64,000 nucleotides of DNA, taken from assembly GCA_001792895.1 (NCBI GenBank), contig MARA01000004.1:1116001-1180000 (forward strand), written 5' to 3'. The number at the start of each line of letters is the position of its first letter. Positions within the stretch are counted from its first letter, which is position 1. Below are positions 49,189 through 60,757 of this stretch, piece after piece. Below the pieces are notes generated by a model, which was not told the origin of the DNA, ran no database searches, and saw nothing but the letters and a program-made list of their open reading frames with translations. A program made the translations under genes and the position numbers. The stretch comes from Lentinus brumalis. Lineage: Eukaryota; Basidiomycota; Agaricomycetes; Polyporales; Polyporaceae.

Positions 49189-49619
49189 TACCAGCGCAGA
49201 CAGTGGCCGTCTCGCTGTTTGCAGTGTTTTACGCTTGCTATGCCCTCGCTGTATGTTCCTTATGACTATGTTTGTACTGCACCTTCACTGTCGTCTGGTA
49301 TTCATCTAGTCGCACTACTAGCACTTGTCTCTACGTGGATAGCTCTGCTTCATCTGTGTCATTCCTCGCTTTCCGCAATGCTGTCGATCGCGTTCTCTTC
49401 CCTTGACTTACCGTCGTGTTTCGCTCGTGCCTGTAGACCCTAGCTCGTCATTAGCCGTGATGTATACTTATGTATACTTAGACCATCCCATCATGTTGTC
49501 TGAGAATGTCAATCACGCTCTAGCGTACAGCGATATAATGATGCAAAGTCCAAGGCGAAGGTGATAAGTTATGCACAAATGTATCCAGAAGACAGGTAGA
49601 GGGGTAACGCGTCAGCAAG
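49189..49619. other. 3' flanks
   Basis: Between the convergent stops of the CCCH gene and the cis-prenyltransferase. T/C-rich with short frames only; nothing recognised. Confidence 0.4.
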
Positions 49620-50683
49620 TCAGGCTTTAGACCAGACCTTCCGCTGGTAATCCAAGATTATCGGCACAAAATCCCACATCCCGAACTCGGGCCAGTAGGT
49701 CGAGGAGAATTGCAACTGCGTATCCTCGGAGCACTACACGGAATGGTCAGCAATCTTTCCGCACGAGAGATATTGTGTTCAGGCGTACCTGCCAAAGAAG
49801 ATAGTCGCTAAGACGCTTCACGCCGCTGGTACGGACGAGGATGTCTAATGGTGGGCTACCCGAGAGCGATGTCATCAGGTGCGCCTCGATATCGTCCGCA
49901 GTGATTCTGCGAGTTGCGTGTTAGGCGAGCGAGCCTGATATGACGCGTTAAAATACCTACGTGTCGTCGGCGTCCTCGTCTAGTCGCTCATGGATCGTGG
50001 ATTGCACTGCTGTGGCAATCTCGTCCCGGGAGGTATATGGCATGCAAAGGTTGAAGATTGCCCTGGGAGCAAGAGTCAATACTCAGATCGTGCAAATAGG
50101 TTCGCACACACCTGTCGTTATTCTTGGTCATCTCCTCCGCCTTCTCCGCTGCTGCCTTGACACGTTCCGGCAGCATGTCTCTATGGCCGACAACTACGAG
50201 CTTGATGCCATACTTGTCCAGAATGTCGCTTCATATAGGCTGAGCTGCAGTATGAAAGGTCTCGATGTAGCAGAACGCACCCTTTCTGACAAAGCTCCAG
50301 CAGCTTCTCCTCCGCAAGGTCCATGAGTGCATCCACCTCGGCGGGGAACGCTTGAAGTTCTCTATTGAAAACGTATACGCGGTGACACAGCGGACGTTCA
50401 TGTGTATGCATACTTCGAGCATCTGCATACATGATTACCTCCCCCGGTCATGTACCAGGTGGCCAGACGGGCGTACCTTCCGCAGGGTGTAGAACCCGTC
50501 CGTGTGGCCCTCCTTTATCTGCATGTTCTTGCTCCGCGCATACCTCCTGTTCCCGTCGAGAATGAAAGCAACATGCTGGGGCACCGGGCCCGACGAGAGG
50601 ACGGCGATGAGGGCATCCTGGGCCTTGGCGGACACCTGGGCAGAGAGCCAGGCGAGCGAGTGCGAGATGAGCTGGAGTAGCAT
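49620..50683 (-). CDS. RER2: cis-prenyltransferase (dehydrodolichyl diphosphate synthase)
   Basis: Condenses isopentenyl diphosphate onto farnesyl diphosphate in the ER, making the dolichol precursor for glycosylation. Conserved motifs: PQHVAFILDGNRRYARS (catalytic Asp and substrate site), then KEGHTDGFYTLRK, YTFSIENFKRSP, EVDALMDLAEEKLLELCQK, GIKLVVVGHRDMLPERVK, LDILVRTSGVKRLSDYLLWQ (the Arg-x-Ser-Gly site) and STYWPEFGMWDFVPIILDYQ. The ATG at 50683 gives a short hydrophobic helix before the catalytic domain. About 275 residues, five introns. Between SP and AEVDAL the frame must shift by one base at the GGGG run 50343-50346 (CCCC on the coding strand); a five-base run would restore the family sequence exactly. 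It could be either of the yeast paralogues RER2 or SRT1. Divergent from the SWIM-RING gene by 152 bp. Confidence 0.88.
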
Positions 50684-50835
50684 AGCGTGAGAACGACGCG
50701 TCCGTCGCGCTTCGCGGCTTTCGAGTGGTCCCGCGCTTTGCCTTCGACCACACAGGCTACATACTATAAGTACCCCGCGCGACTCGCAATACCTCTCTCC
50801 CCATTACACCGACCGAGCCACACTCTCTGCGCGCG

Positions 50836-52229
50836 ATGCCACCGAGGAAGAGAAAGGCCACGGAGGACGCCACAAGCTGTGGCGATCCATACCCCTCGGG
50901 GACGAGTTACGGCACGCCTGGCTCCTCGACCAAACCGCTCGTCCTGGACTCTTCTCCTAAGCCGAAGCGGCAGCGCAAGGCGAAGGACCCTGATGCCCCC
51001 GCTCCGGAGAAGCGCGGCGCGATATTCAAGAAGATGTGTCCCAAGAATATCATCGAGCGCGTCCAGAGGGTGATGGGGCAGAGGTGTGTCCATCCCTGCA
51101 CTGACAGTACTGTCTTTCTTGCACTCCTAACACCCGTCTTTTGGGAGCTAGGTTCTACATGATCGATAGGAAGCGCGAGGGCACTGAATTGAGGGAAGAG
51201 TTCAGCGTCCTCGGTTCGACGGGCAATGTAAGCGCAAGGCTATTCCTAGCCACAGCCGCTTTAGCTGACTGGGTCCCGCAGGTGTACACGGTGGTTATTG
51301 ACAAGAAGCCTTCGTGCAATTGTGCGCTTATCTCCGCTCTGCCGTTGCTGCCGTGTGTTCGTATGTTGAAGTGGTCCAGGTCCTGACGCCCTCAAGGGCA
51401 ATCACTGCAAGCACATCGTGAGTGTGTAGCTTGCTAGGTCTAGAGACGAGTCTAATTGGTCGCCGTTAAAGCTATTCATCTTTCTGAAGGGTTTGTGCAA
51501 CGGTATACATGTGTTTGCATCTTGGACTGAACGCCCTCATAGTGCTGCAGGTCTCCATGAAGTCTGGGCACTGGTATCAGAAGTACACACAACCTCTATC
51601 TGTTGAGATACACATACTGACCGGATCCCAGGGCGCTCCTCACGTCGGAACTGGAGGAGATCTTCGCGAAAGCCCCACGCGCTCCCGCCGCCATTGCTCA
51701 CGAACGCATCCGTAACGCCTACGCCCAGGCTACCGGGAAGAAGGTTGCGTCGAGCTCTCAGCCCTCCAAGAAGCGACTTCCAAGCGAGGAGGACGACTGC
51801 CCGATCTGCTACGAGAACATGCACCGTGAAGCCGAGAGCAGCCTGACCTTCTGTGCAGAATGCGGTAACGGGCTGCACAAGATGTGCTTCCAGCAATGTA
51901 AGCCTACTTTGTGAACGTCTGCAGGCTAATTGGTGACCGACGCTACTATTTCACAGGGGCTAACTCGGCGAAAAATGGGATAACCTGTGTATTCTGTCGC
52001 GCGAAGTGGCCAGACGTCGCCCCAGCTGGTGGTTCCAGGGGTACTGGTGCGCGTTCGTCTGAAGGGTATGTCAACCTTGGCAGCGTAGCAGGCTTGAACA
52101 CAGTCCGAGATACGAGCTCTTGTAAGACGACGACCTCTTTTCATTCGCTCGTGTCGCTAAATTTATTATGCAGACTACCAGGGACCCACCAGGGGTAGCC
52201 GCTTCTATGGGTATCGGGAATACTCTTGA
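50836..52229 (+). CDS. SWIM and RING finger protein, probable E3 ubiquitin ligase
   Basis: A basic, Lys/Pro-rich N-terminus (KPKRQRKAKDPDAPAPEKRG) precedes a SWIM zinc finger, SCNCPDALKGNHCKHI, whose C-x-C and C-x-H pairs are joined across an intron. A helical linker (ELEEIFAKAPRAPAAIAHER) leads to a RING: CPICYENM, then FCAECGNGLHKMCFQQW, and CVFCRAKW. Spacing C-x2-C, C-x2-C, H-x2-C, C-x2-C is complete. The SWIM-plus-RING order resembles animal ZSWIM2/MEX-type E3 ligases and plant SWIM-RING proteins. The stop TGA at 52227-52229 follows YGYREYS. About six introns. Substrate unknown. Shares a 152-bp divergent promoter with the cis-prenyltransferase. Confidence 0.82.
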
Positions 52230-52702
52230 GTCAGATATCTTTTACCACTATACTGTGCATTCTTCTTGGTCTACAATGCGTCCTCTGTGACGTCGGAGTA
52301 GTCGCGTACCCCGCCGTTGTTGTCTCGCACTCCGACCATCCCCGCCAGACCACATCGGAGTTTGTGGTGGACCGATGGTCATTCGCACGTTTCACGTTCG
52401 CCGAAACCGAGCTACTCGGAATGTAGTAGCGCAGTTCTTCTTCCATCTGTCCTGTGCATAAGCGCAGTTGGCTGGGAAGCATCACCTGGGTGGCTTCAAC
52501 GGCGGCCAGATCCTGTCAGGTGAGAATCTCGGGTATGGAGGAAGTCAGTATGCCGGAGGGCGTATATCAGGCTCACAAGACACACGGTACTTCAACTTGG
52601 TACTTAGTCCGCTCCAGCCTCCCCGCCCCTAAGGCCTACTACCTAGCCGACAAACAGGGTCCTCAGGCCTTCTCAACTTGTCATCCTCCGCCTATCACCA
52701 CA
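52230..52702. other. intergenic
   Basis: Holds the 3' flank of the SWIM-RING gene and the promoter and leader of the aldolase-like gene. The frame of the next gene is open upstream of its first plausible ATG, but without a better start. No gene is supported. Confidence 0.35.
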
Positions 52703-53960
52703 ATGTCTCCGGTCGCCAACAGTGACTCGCGCAACGGCAACGCTGCTTCTCCTCAGGTCCTGGCATCCCCTGTAGCTGTCGGGAACTTCCCGCGGCCACC
52801 GACGTTCGCGACCAAAGAAGAGGAACGGGAATATGCGAAGTTCCGCCTCGCTCAGGCTTTCAGGATCTTCGGTGAGCTGCTGAGTCGTGCTGAGGTCGCG
52901 AGTTGCATGTTAGCTCAACGGTGGTTAACTCAGGCAAGCTCGGGTATGACGAAGGTGTCGCCGGACATATCACGGTTCGGGTGAGTTGATACCGTCGGAA
53001 CGCGGGAGCGGCCCTGCCAGGCGCTCACAGCGTAACTCACTCTCGCTTTGTTCCTTACCAGGACCCTGTCCGCCCCGACTGCTTCTGGGTGAACCCTTTC
53101 GTAAGTGGTGTGATTTCTATCCGCGGGGCAAGCCGCTCACCAGGTCTATTCATCTTAGGGCAAGCACTTTTCGCTGATCCAACCGGGGGACCTCATCCTC
53201 GTCGACCACCATGGGAGCGTGCAGATCAAGGAGTCTGGCCCGAACACTTTGCTCAACAAGGCGGCGTTCATGATCCATTCTGCTGTTCATGCAGCACGTC
53301 CTGATATCAATTGCGCCGCGCACTCGCACTCGGTTTATGGTCGGGCCTTCTCCACGCTGGGGAAGGAGCTCGACATGATCACGCAGGACAGCTGCGCGTT
53401 CTACAAGGTGGGTATACGTACCTGTATGACAGAATAAAGTGTCTAAAATATGTCGCCTTTTGTAGGATCACAGTGTCTACAGGCAATATGGGGGCGTGGT
53501 GCTTGACGAGGAGGAAGGCGCACACATCGTTGAAGCGCTCGGGTCCAAGAAGGTTCGTTCATACTGCGTCAAATGTCTGCTCGCCCCGGCAGTCTCGCTA
53601 ACTCCATCTCAGGCTGTCATTCTTCAGGTCCGTACTGGCAGTTTCGTTCGGTCCGGCGTTCGCAGCGCACCGTAATGACACCCCTCTACATAGAACCATG
53701 GCATCTTGGTTGGGACAAGCTCTATTGAAGCGACCGTCCACTTCTTCATCGCGCTGGAGAAGTCGTGCCAGGTACAACTTATGGCTGACGCCGCCGCCGC
53801 CGGTACGGGCGGGAAGACCATCAAGATATCTGACGCGGAGGCAGCGATGACACACAAGGTAGTCGGGACGTTCGCCGGTGGCTGGTTCAGTGGCCAGCCT
53901 CACTTCCAGGCCTTGGAAGCTCAGGAAGGCTCATCGTTCAAGTTCGGGAGCAGTCAGTGA
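52703..53960 (+). CDS. class II aldolase/adducin-domain protein
   Basis: A metal-dependent aldolase/epimerase-fold protein of the class II aldolase/adducin N-terminal family. Marks: AKFRLAQAFRIFGKLGYDEG, VAGHITVRDP, CFWVNPFGKHFSLI, the zinc-binding HSHSVYGRAFSTLG (both His of HSH), LDMITQDSCAFYKDH, VILQ, NHGILVGTSSIEATVHFFIA and LEKSCQVQLMADAA. The start at 52703 gives MSPVANSDSRNGNA. An upstream in-frame region has no convincing start. About six introns, about 300 residues. Fungal members often lie near sugar or sterol genes, but the neighbours here do not suggest a pathway, and substrate cannot be inferred. Ends SFKFGSSQ. Confidence 0.88.
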
Positions 53961-54602
53961 AGTATGTATGTTGTTGCCGGATGTCCGTGAATATCGTCCA
54001 GTTCAGGAGGCTTGTATGGTACTCAGTGTGTAAGTCCCGCGTTCTCCGAGCCTGAAAGATGTGCTGAATAGGCTATGCAGATATCTAGTCGTGGCGAAAA
54101 ATGCACTACGTGTTTACACAGTCGCAGTTATGGCCGAGCTGTGTCCCTTACTGCACATTTATTTTTGGTTTGCCTTGACTCAATGCAGGATTGAAGCTTC
54201 GCCTATTGCGCTGATCTTCATGCAGAACGTCCGAGGAGGGGGAGGCGTGTCACGAGAGTACAACAACCGATACTGCCGGGGTCTGGTACGAACCATGGAA
54301 TGACAGTGTGGGAGCGTCTGGCCGAAAGTACGTACGCCTCCGTCCACGTGCAAATATTCTTGACTTCTCATCCCGATGTGCAGCATGCGCATCGACGTTG
54401 GCGGTCCGCTCCATGATGTCGCAGAGGCGTTCAGGCAGCTGTAACGCCAATCACTACTCAACTGTACGAACGTGCGCACCCTGACGCCTTACAGGGACTC
54501 CAACAAGGATCCCGTCGGGCCACCTTACGAATTCTTCCACGTCTTCGGTGTCATCCACGTTCATCAAAGCCATGACCATAAAATCACGCTGTGGTGGACC
54601 CC
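53961..54602. other. intergenic
   Basis: No gene is recognised. It contains the 3' flank of the aldolase-like gene and the PhoD promoter region. Confidence 0.35.
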
Positions 54603-57600
54603 ATGCCAGTTGCCTCCAGCCGAACCGCCGCTGCCATGCTGTCGGCCTTGCTTGTGAGCGTTGCGCTCAGTGTCCTCGCTGGCGCGACCGATCTATTCGA
54701 CCGCAACTTGGCGTACGCATCACCCTTCACCAATGCGATTCATGTAAGCACAAATGCCTTCGGGGGGTCCGTATCTCATACCTACTGCCCCTATCTCCAT
54801 AGCTGTCACACGACACTCGCTCCCTGCAGAGGCGCCATGTCGAGTTTGTCAAGCGGCAGTCGCAGCTAGACGACACCGAAAGCTCGGAAGGTTTCACTGA
54901 CGAGCACTACCCGACCTTCTACGGTGGCGACTTCTCGAGTGTATGACACAGTAGCGCATTGGTGCTTGATGGATATTGACAGTTGTGTGTTCGCAATCTA
55001 GAGCCCTTTCATCTATAACGGTGGCATTAACTTCACCCACTCTGGTATTTGCCGCCTTCATGTTTGCAGTCTGCCACACTGACAGTCTGACGTATGAAAT
55101 CATAAAGTGGCCAGCGTACGTGTCTTTCGGCTTGCCATATGTTGAAGGGTTTGTACGCTGATCCTGTCCCAGGGCGATCCTTTCGACACTTCAGTTCTGC
55201 TGTGGACTCGTGCCGTTCCGATTGGAGCCGAGCTCCCAGACCAGAGCATCCCCGTGTGTGTGACGTTCAAGATCTTCAACAACGCAAAACTATCTGGCAA
55301 GCCAATTGATTCCGGATCGGCCTTCACGAGTTATGATGTGGACTTCACCCTGAAGGTCGAGGCCAAGAAGCTAAAACCCGACACGCACTACTGGTTCCAA
55401 TTTGCCGATTGCACGAACCCGCAGACCTTGAGCCCTGTGGGGACGACTCGCACAATATCCGAGCCCAACAGTACGTCGTTCGCTCCTACAGTACATCGGC
55501 GCGAGACTAGCTAACTCTCGGCTTGCAGCTCCAGCGCAGCAGGTCAACGGGGGCAAGCCGTTGACTTTCGCAGTATTCAGTTGCTCGCAGTACCAGTCTG
55601 GTGAGTTGCTTATAGCCTGACTCAACGTGAACCGAGCTAACGTGGTGTTCAGGTTACTTCAACGCCTACGGTGTGGCTGCACACAATACGTCGGCTGAAA
55701 TCTTCGTTCATCTGGGCGACTACGTGTGTATTCCGTCGTCCTCGTCATTAACCCCTCAGAGCTCATGAAACATCCCGATAGATATACGAGTCTCTTGGGA
55801 GCGGGTAAGTATCCATAGGAGGCTGCTTAGACGACGCCAGATGGGGAATTGACTGAATGTCTGGCAGCGCGAAGATCGGTCGTCAAACCTTGGGACGGGA
55901 GCTCGCTACCATCGCAGATTACCGCCTTCGCTTGAACCAGTACCGGACGGACGTGAGCTTGCGCGACGCTCACCAAAAGGCTCCCTGGATTAGTGTTTGG
56001 TAAGTCCAATATTGTGGGTCAGCTGTGACTCGCTCACTGACGGCGCTGTCTGACCTCTCAGGGTGAGCTGTCCTTCGGGTCCTGTTTGTAGATTATATTG
56101 ACAAGGCACAGGATGACCATGAGGTCGCGGACCAAGCTTGGAAGGCCGGAACCGCCGACAGCAATGACACGACCAAGGGATGCAGCTTCTCGCCATCCGG
56201 CGCGTGTTTCACTGACAGGAAGCTCGCTGCCGTGCGGGCCTACCATGAGTGGATGCCCATCCGCCAGGTCGATCCCGATGACAAGTTGCGTATTTGGCGC
56301 AACTTCCAGATCGGCAAGCTTCTGGTATGCGTCGCATCCGAGTGTCTGTGCTGTACCACTTACTTGCGCTTGTCATAGGACCTCACAATGTTGGACACTC
56401 GTCAGTATGATCGCGACATTACCGATGTATGTACTGCGTCCTGTCGCGAGCAGCAGGCCACGGTCGCTGATTGAAAGTGGTCGCTGTCTTCAGCTGTACT
56501 ACAACACTGGTATGTCACTTCACATTTCGCAGGTGGAATGCTTACTGACTTTCGGTGCGGCGGCCAGGATGTACGTTCCTCGCTTCCTTATGTTTGGAGT
56601 AAATGTTAAAGGAGCAAGATAGTCATCAACTCTATCGCCGATGTACCCAATCGTTCCCTCATGGGTCCGGCACAGGAGAGCTGTACGCGTCCTTGCCTTT
56701 CGCTATTGCTCCGATCCTGAACGCTCTATCCTCAGGGTTCTATGACACTCTCGACCAATCGAAGGCTCGCGGGGCGATCTGGCGCGTCGTTGGGTCTGTG
56801 CAGTTGTTTCGCTCGCTCTTCATCGTTACTCACCCCCTCTCCAGGCAGCAAATCGTCTTCACACAGCTGAACGAGAGTGGAGCTTGTGAGTTCTCTTGAT
56901 GTCAGCGTGGGTCGTCTTCTCACCTTCTTCGCTTATGACAGTCGACGTCGTAAGTGCCATGCCTCAGAAGCGCGCAAGTAGTCTCGGTCGACTTATGACT
57001 GTTGGGCTCGTCAGGACGCCTGGGACGGATACCGCGCCAATCGCAACCGGATCCTCGACCACCTCTACAGTAAGAAGATCAGCAACACCCTCATCCTCTC
57101 TGGAGACTCGCACGCAAACTGGGTCAGCGACTTGGCTCGTGCGTACCATTTCCTGTACTACTCCACTGGATGTCGCTTATCGTCTCCCCGACAGACCCGA
57201 ACGACACGACCACGTATGTGCTTCAGTTTCTCTCAGAGCCACACATCTGGCTCAATCGTGGCTAGCTACGATCCCGTAACGGGCAACGGAGCCATCGGCG
57301 TCGAGTTCGCCGGCACGGCTGTCACCTCGGGCTCGCCCTTCGGTAGCAACGTCTCCCCCACAAACGCAGACAAGCAGTCCCAGGTCCTCGTCGGGGTGAA
57401 CCCCGACCTGCAATGGAGCGAGGGCTCGTACCGCGGCTTCTTCACGCTGACACTCAACACAACCCATGCGAACGCTACGTACTTTGCCATGCGTAACATC
57501 AGTACGTCCAATGCGAGTCCTGACGTTCTCGTCTCGCTGACGCGCAGGGAACAGGCAACGCGAACCTCGACGGCTTCGCGAGCGCGACATTCATTGTCAA

Positions 57601-57676
57601 GGCCGGTGCGAACAAGCTCTCTCGCCCCGTCGCAGGAGGTAGTGTCCTCGCTGGCGTGCTCAAGACCCAAGGATAG
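54603..57676 (+). CDS. secreted PhoD-type phosphodiesterase/alkaline phosphatase
   Basis: PhoD-family metallophosphatase with Fe/Ca-type active site. The ATG at 54603 opens a hydrophobic N-terminus (MLSALLVSVALSVLAGATD) that reads as a signal peptide or anchor. Then FIYNGGINFTHSVASGDPFD, VLLWTRAVPI, LTFAVFSCSQYQSGYFNAYG, EIFVHLGDYIYES (metal Asp), WDDHEVADQAWKAG, LDLTMLDTRQYDRDITD, NRSLMGPAQESWFYDTL, and LILSGDSHANWVSDLA. The last exon reads NANLDGFASATFIVKAGANK and stops at 57676. More than ten introns, and every junction I followed rejoins family sequence, so the gene looks intact. It would release phosphate from extracellular phosphodiesters, likely under phosphate limitation; no regulatory site was found. 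Confidence 0.9.
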
Positions 57677-58476
57677 ATGTAGTTCAGCCCAAGAAGAACA
57701 AGCCACCGTGTCAGTTCTAGATCTGCGCTAGCTGTCCAATAAGCTAGTAGCTGTCGGGAATGATGCATTCTTAATGATATTCGTCTCTTATCGTCTTAAA
57801 GTCATTACCACAGCCATATTGACCAAGTAAATAATTCGTACCGAATCGTCCACCGACTTGCGCATCCTCCTACGACCACTCATGTACCCTTTGTGGCGTA
57901 CTTACGGCATGCGCAATACTGGGGACGTCGCCAAGGAATCGCAGTCACAAAGAGTGGCTCACGATGAACCTCGAAGCCGGCGGATGCATCGAGTATACAT
58001 CCGAGGACCGAGGCTCGCTCAGAAGCTCGTCCCATCCCGTCAAGTCCCGTCAAGTCCCGTCCTCTTTTTCCATCACTCCTTAACGTCGTGACGATGATTG
58101 TGCACACATGCGTTGTTGTATCATACGATCCCTGTAGCCTTACAATGAACGGCCCCAGTTTGTCATTCTGTAGCTTATATGTTGAGTTGTAATCCTCTGG
58201 GTATCGCACCGTTACCTTCGCTCGGATGCTGGCTTCATCTATGCTCTCTACATTCTCAATCGTTGTCTTCCCTTGCCAGACGAAGACCGTTTGAAAGGCT
58301 TGGAGCTCGAAGACTTCGAAACGCGCGCACACAAAAATGGTGAGAAAAGAAAGAAAAGATGTGCAAATTCTAACAAATGCGACTAATGTACATGCCAATA
58401 CTTTTGCTTCGTAGTCCGCACAACAAGTCGTGATCGTAAACAACGAGACCCAAACGAGCACAGAAAGACGAGACGC
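57677..58476. other. 3' flanks of PhoD and Hsp70 genes
   Basis: Includes a short tandem repeat of CCCGTCAAGT (about 2.5 units, 58034-58060). A minus-strand frame of 193 codons (57880-58461) begins with GTG and contains one protein-like patch, but has no start or family; treated as chance or antisense to the Hsp70 trailer. Confidence 0.35.
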
Positions 58477-59293
58477 TTAGTCGACCTCCTCGACCGAAGG
58501 ACCGTCTTCTGCGCCGCCCGAGGGCGCACCACCCGGGAAGCCGCCTGGTGCAGCACCGCCGGGGAAGCCGCCGGGCGCACCACCCGCACCAGCGTAGAGC
58601 TTCTGCATGATGGGGTTCGCGATCGTCTCGAGCTCCTTCTGGTGCTCCTCGTACTCCTCCTTCGACGCCTCCTGTGACGAGTCGAGCCATGAGATCGCGT
58701 CGTTGACCGCGCTCTCGAGCTTCTGCTTGTCGGCGGCGTCGAACTTGTCGGCGAGCTTCTCGTCCGTGAGCGAGTTGCGGAGGTTGTACGCGTAGGACTC
58801 GAGGGCGTTCTTCGCGGTGATGCGGGCGGTTGCCTGCTCGTCCTCCGCCTTGTACTTCTCGGCCTCGGACACCATGCGCTCGATCTCCTCCTTCGACAGA
58901 CGGCCCTTGTCGTTGGTGATGGTGATGCGGTTGGACTTGCCGGTCGTCTTGTCGGAGGCGGAGACGTTCAGGATACCGTTCGCGTCCATGTCGAAGGTGA
59001 CCTCGATCTGAGGAACACCACGGGGCGCTGGCGGGATGCCCGAGAGCTCGAACTTGCCGAGAAGGTTGTTGTCCTTCGTCCGTGCACGCTCACCCTCGTA
59101 GACCTGGATGAGCACACCGGGCTGGTTGTCGGAGTACGTCGAGAAGATCTCGGCCTTCTTCGTGGGGACGGTGGTGTTGCGCTTGATGAGCGGCGTCATG
59201 ACACCACCAGCGGTCTCGATACCGAGGGAGAGAGGGGCGACATCGAGGAGGAGGAGGTCCTGGGTCTTCTCGGAGGTGTCACCGGTGAGGATG

Positions 59294-59340
<47 letters not shown>

Positions 59341-60592
59341 CGACTTGTTGGGCTCCTTGCCGTTGAAGAAGTCGGAGACGAGCTTGACGATACGGGGGAT
59401 ACGGGTGGAGCCACCGACGAGGACGATCTCGTGGACCTGGGACTTGTCGATCTTCGAGTCGCGGAGAACCTTCTCGACGGGCTCGAGGGTACTGCGGAAG
59501 AGGTCCTGGCAGAGCTCCTCGAAGCGAGCACGGGTGAGGGAGGTGTAGAAGTCGATACCCTCGTAGAGGGAGTCGATCTCAATGGTGGTTTGGGCGGCGG
59601 AGGAGAGGGTGCGCTTGGCGCGCTCGCAAGCGGTACGGAGACGACGGAGAGCACGGGGGTTGCCGGAGAGATCTAAGGACAATTGTCAGCCACGAGCTCG
59701 GAACAACACCGAAAGAGCGCTATTGACTTACCCTTCTTGTGCTTCCGCTTGAACTCCTGGGTGAAGTGCATGACCAGACGGTTGTCGAAGTCCTCACCAC
59801 CCAAGTGAGTGTCACCAGCGGTGGCCTTGACCTCGAAGATACCCTCCTCGATGGTCAGGAGCGACACATCGAAGGTTCCTCCACCGAGATCGAAGATGAG
59901 CACGTTGCGCTCACCCTGGACCTTCTTGTCAAGACCGTAGGCAATGGCGGCGGCGGTGGGCTCGTTGATGATACGGAGGACGTTGAGGCCAGCGATGGTG
60001 CCCGCATCCTTGGTGGCCTGCCGTTGCGAGTCGTTGAAGTAGGCGGGTACGGTGACGACGGCGCTGGTGACGGTGCCACCGAGGTAGGACTCGGCGACCT
60101 CCTTCATCTTGATGAGGACCATGGAGGAGATCTCTTCAGGGGACTACAAAGTAGCGTCAGCACATGTCCATCGCCCACAGTCGAGAAATCGACTTACGAA
60201 TTCCTTGTCCTCTCCACGGTACTGTACACGGATGTACGGCTTGCCGCCCTTGTCGAAGACGGTGAAGGGGAAGTGCTTGATGTCGGACTGAACCTCTGGG
60301 TCGCTGAACTTGCGGCCGATGAGACGCTTCGCGTCGAAGACGGTGTTGTGGGGGTTCATCGCGACTTGGTTCTTGGCGGCATCGCCGATGAGGCGCTCCG
60401 AGTCCGTGAACGCGACATAGGAGGGTGTTGTGCGGTTACCCTGGTCGTTGGCGATGATCTCAACACGATCGTTCTGCCAGACACCGACGCAACTGAAGAT
60501 TCGAGGTCAGTTCAACGTTCGACACGAAAAACACCACTGCATAACACTCACGAGTAGGTGGTACCAAGATCAATACCGACTGCCTTGGTCAT
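58477..60592 (-). CDS. SSA1: cytosolic Hsp70 (Ssa type)
   Basis: ATP-driven chaperone of the cytosolic Ssa class, ending in the diagnostic GPSVEEVD that binds TPR co-chaperones. The N-terminus starts [14 protein letters not shown], then [77 protein letters not shown] (ATP site), [14 protein letters not shown] and [13 protein letters not shown]. The C-terminal lid contains GGFPGG repeats. Three short introns lie in the first half (after TTYS, after GEDKEF and after KRKHKK). About 650 residues. The upstream region has a TATA box and a step-type heat-shock element. A 272-codon open frame on the opposite strand (59739-60557) is a codon-bias shadow, not a gene. Confidence 0.97.
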
Positions 60593-60709
60593 GATTGCGC
60601 GTTACGAGAGAAGAAAAGAGGAGATTAGAAAAGCAGAGGGATACAAGCGTAAGAGATCGTGATCGTGAAAGAAGAAATCGTTGGAGGGGGAGTGCAACGG
60701 GAGCATGGC

Positions 60710-60716
60710 TTATATA
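60710..60716 (-). promoter_or_regulatory. TATA box of the Hsp70 gene
   Basis: TATATAA on the minus strand, 118-124 bp before the Hsp70 start codon and 11-40 bp downstream of the heat-shock element. Confidence 0.6.
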
Positions 60717-60726
60717 CGGGCAGAGC

Positions 60727-60757
60727 GAAGGACGTTCGACTGAGTTCGGAGACGTTC
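60727..60757. promoter_or_regulatory. step-type heat-shock element
   Basis: Three TTC units sit at exactly 10-bp spacing on the plus strand (60735, 60745, 60755), each as GTTCG/GTTCT, with an inverted GAA at 60727. This matches the step form of the Hsf1 site, nTTCn(5)nTTCn(5)nTTCn. It lies just upstream of the TATA box in the direction of Hsp70 transcription. Confidence 0.65.

Noticed and set aside
56620..56760. Apparent break in the PhoD gene
   Set aside because: A GTACGC donor after ES and a CCTCAG acceptor rejoin QESWFYDTL, matching the family; no lesion is needed.
57880..58461. 193-codon minus-strand open frame after Hsp70
   Set aside because: Begins with GTG, runs through the Hsp70 trailer, has no recognisable domain and no splice partner. 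One protein-like patch (KVTVRYPEDYNSTYKL) is not enough.
59739..60557. 272-codon open frame on the strand opposite Hsp70
   Set aside because: It lies entirely over Hsp70 exons and introns, has no family features, and follows from the strong codon bias of the chaperone gene.
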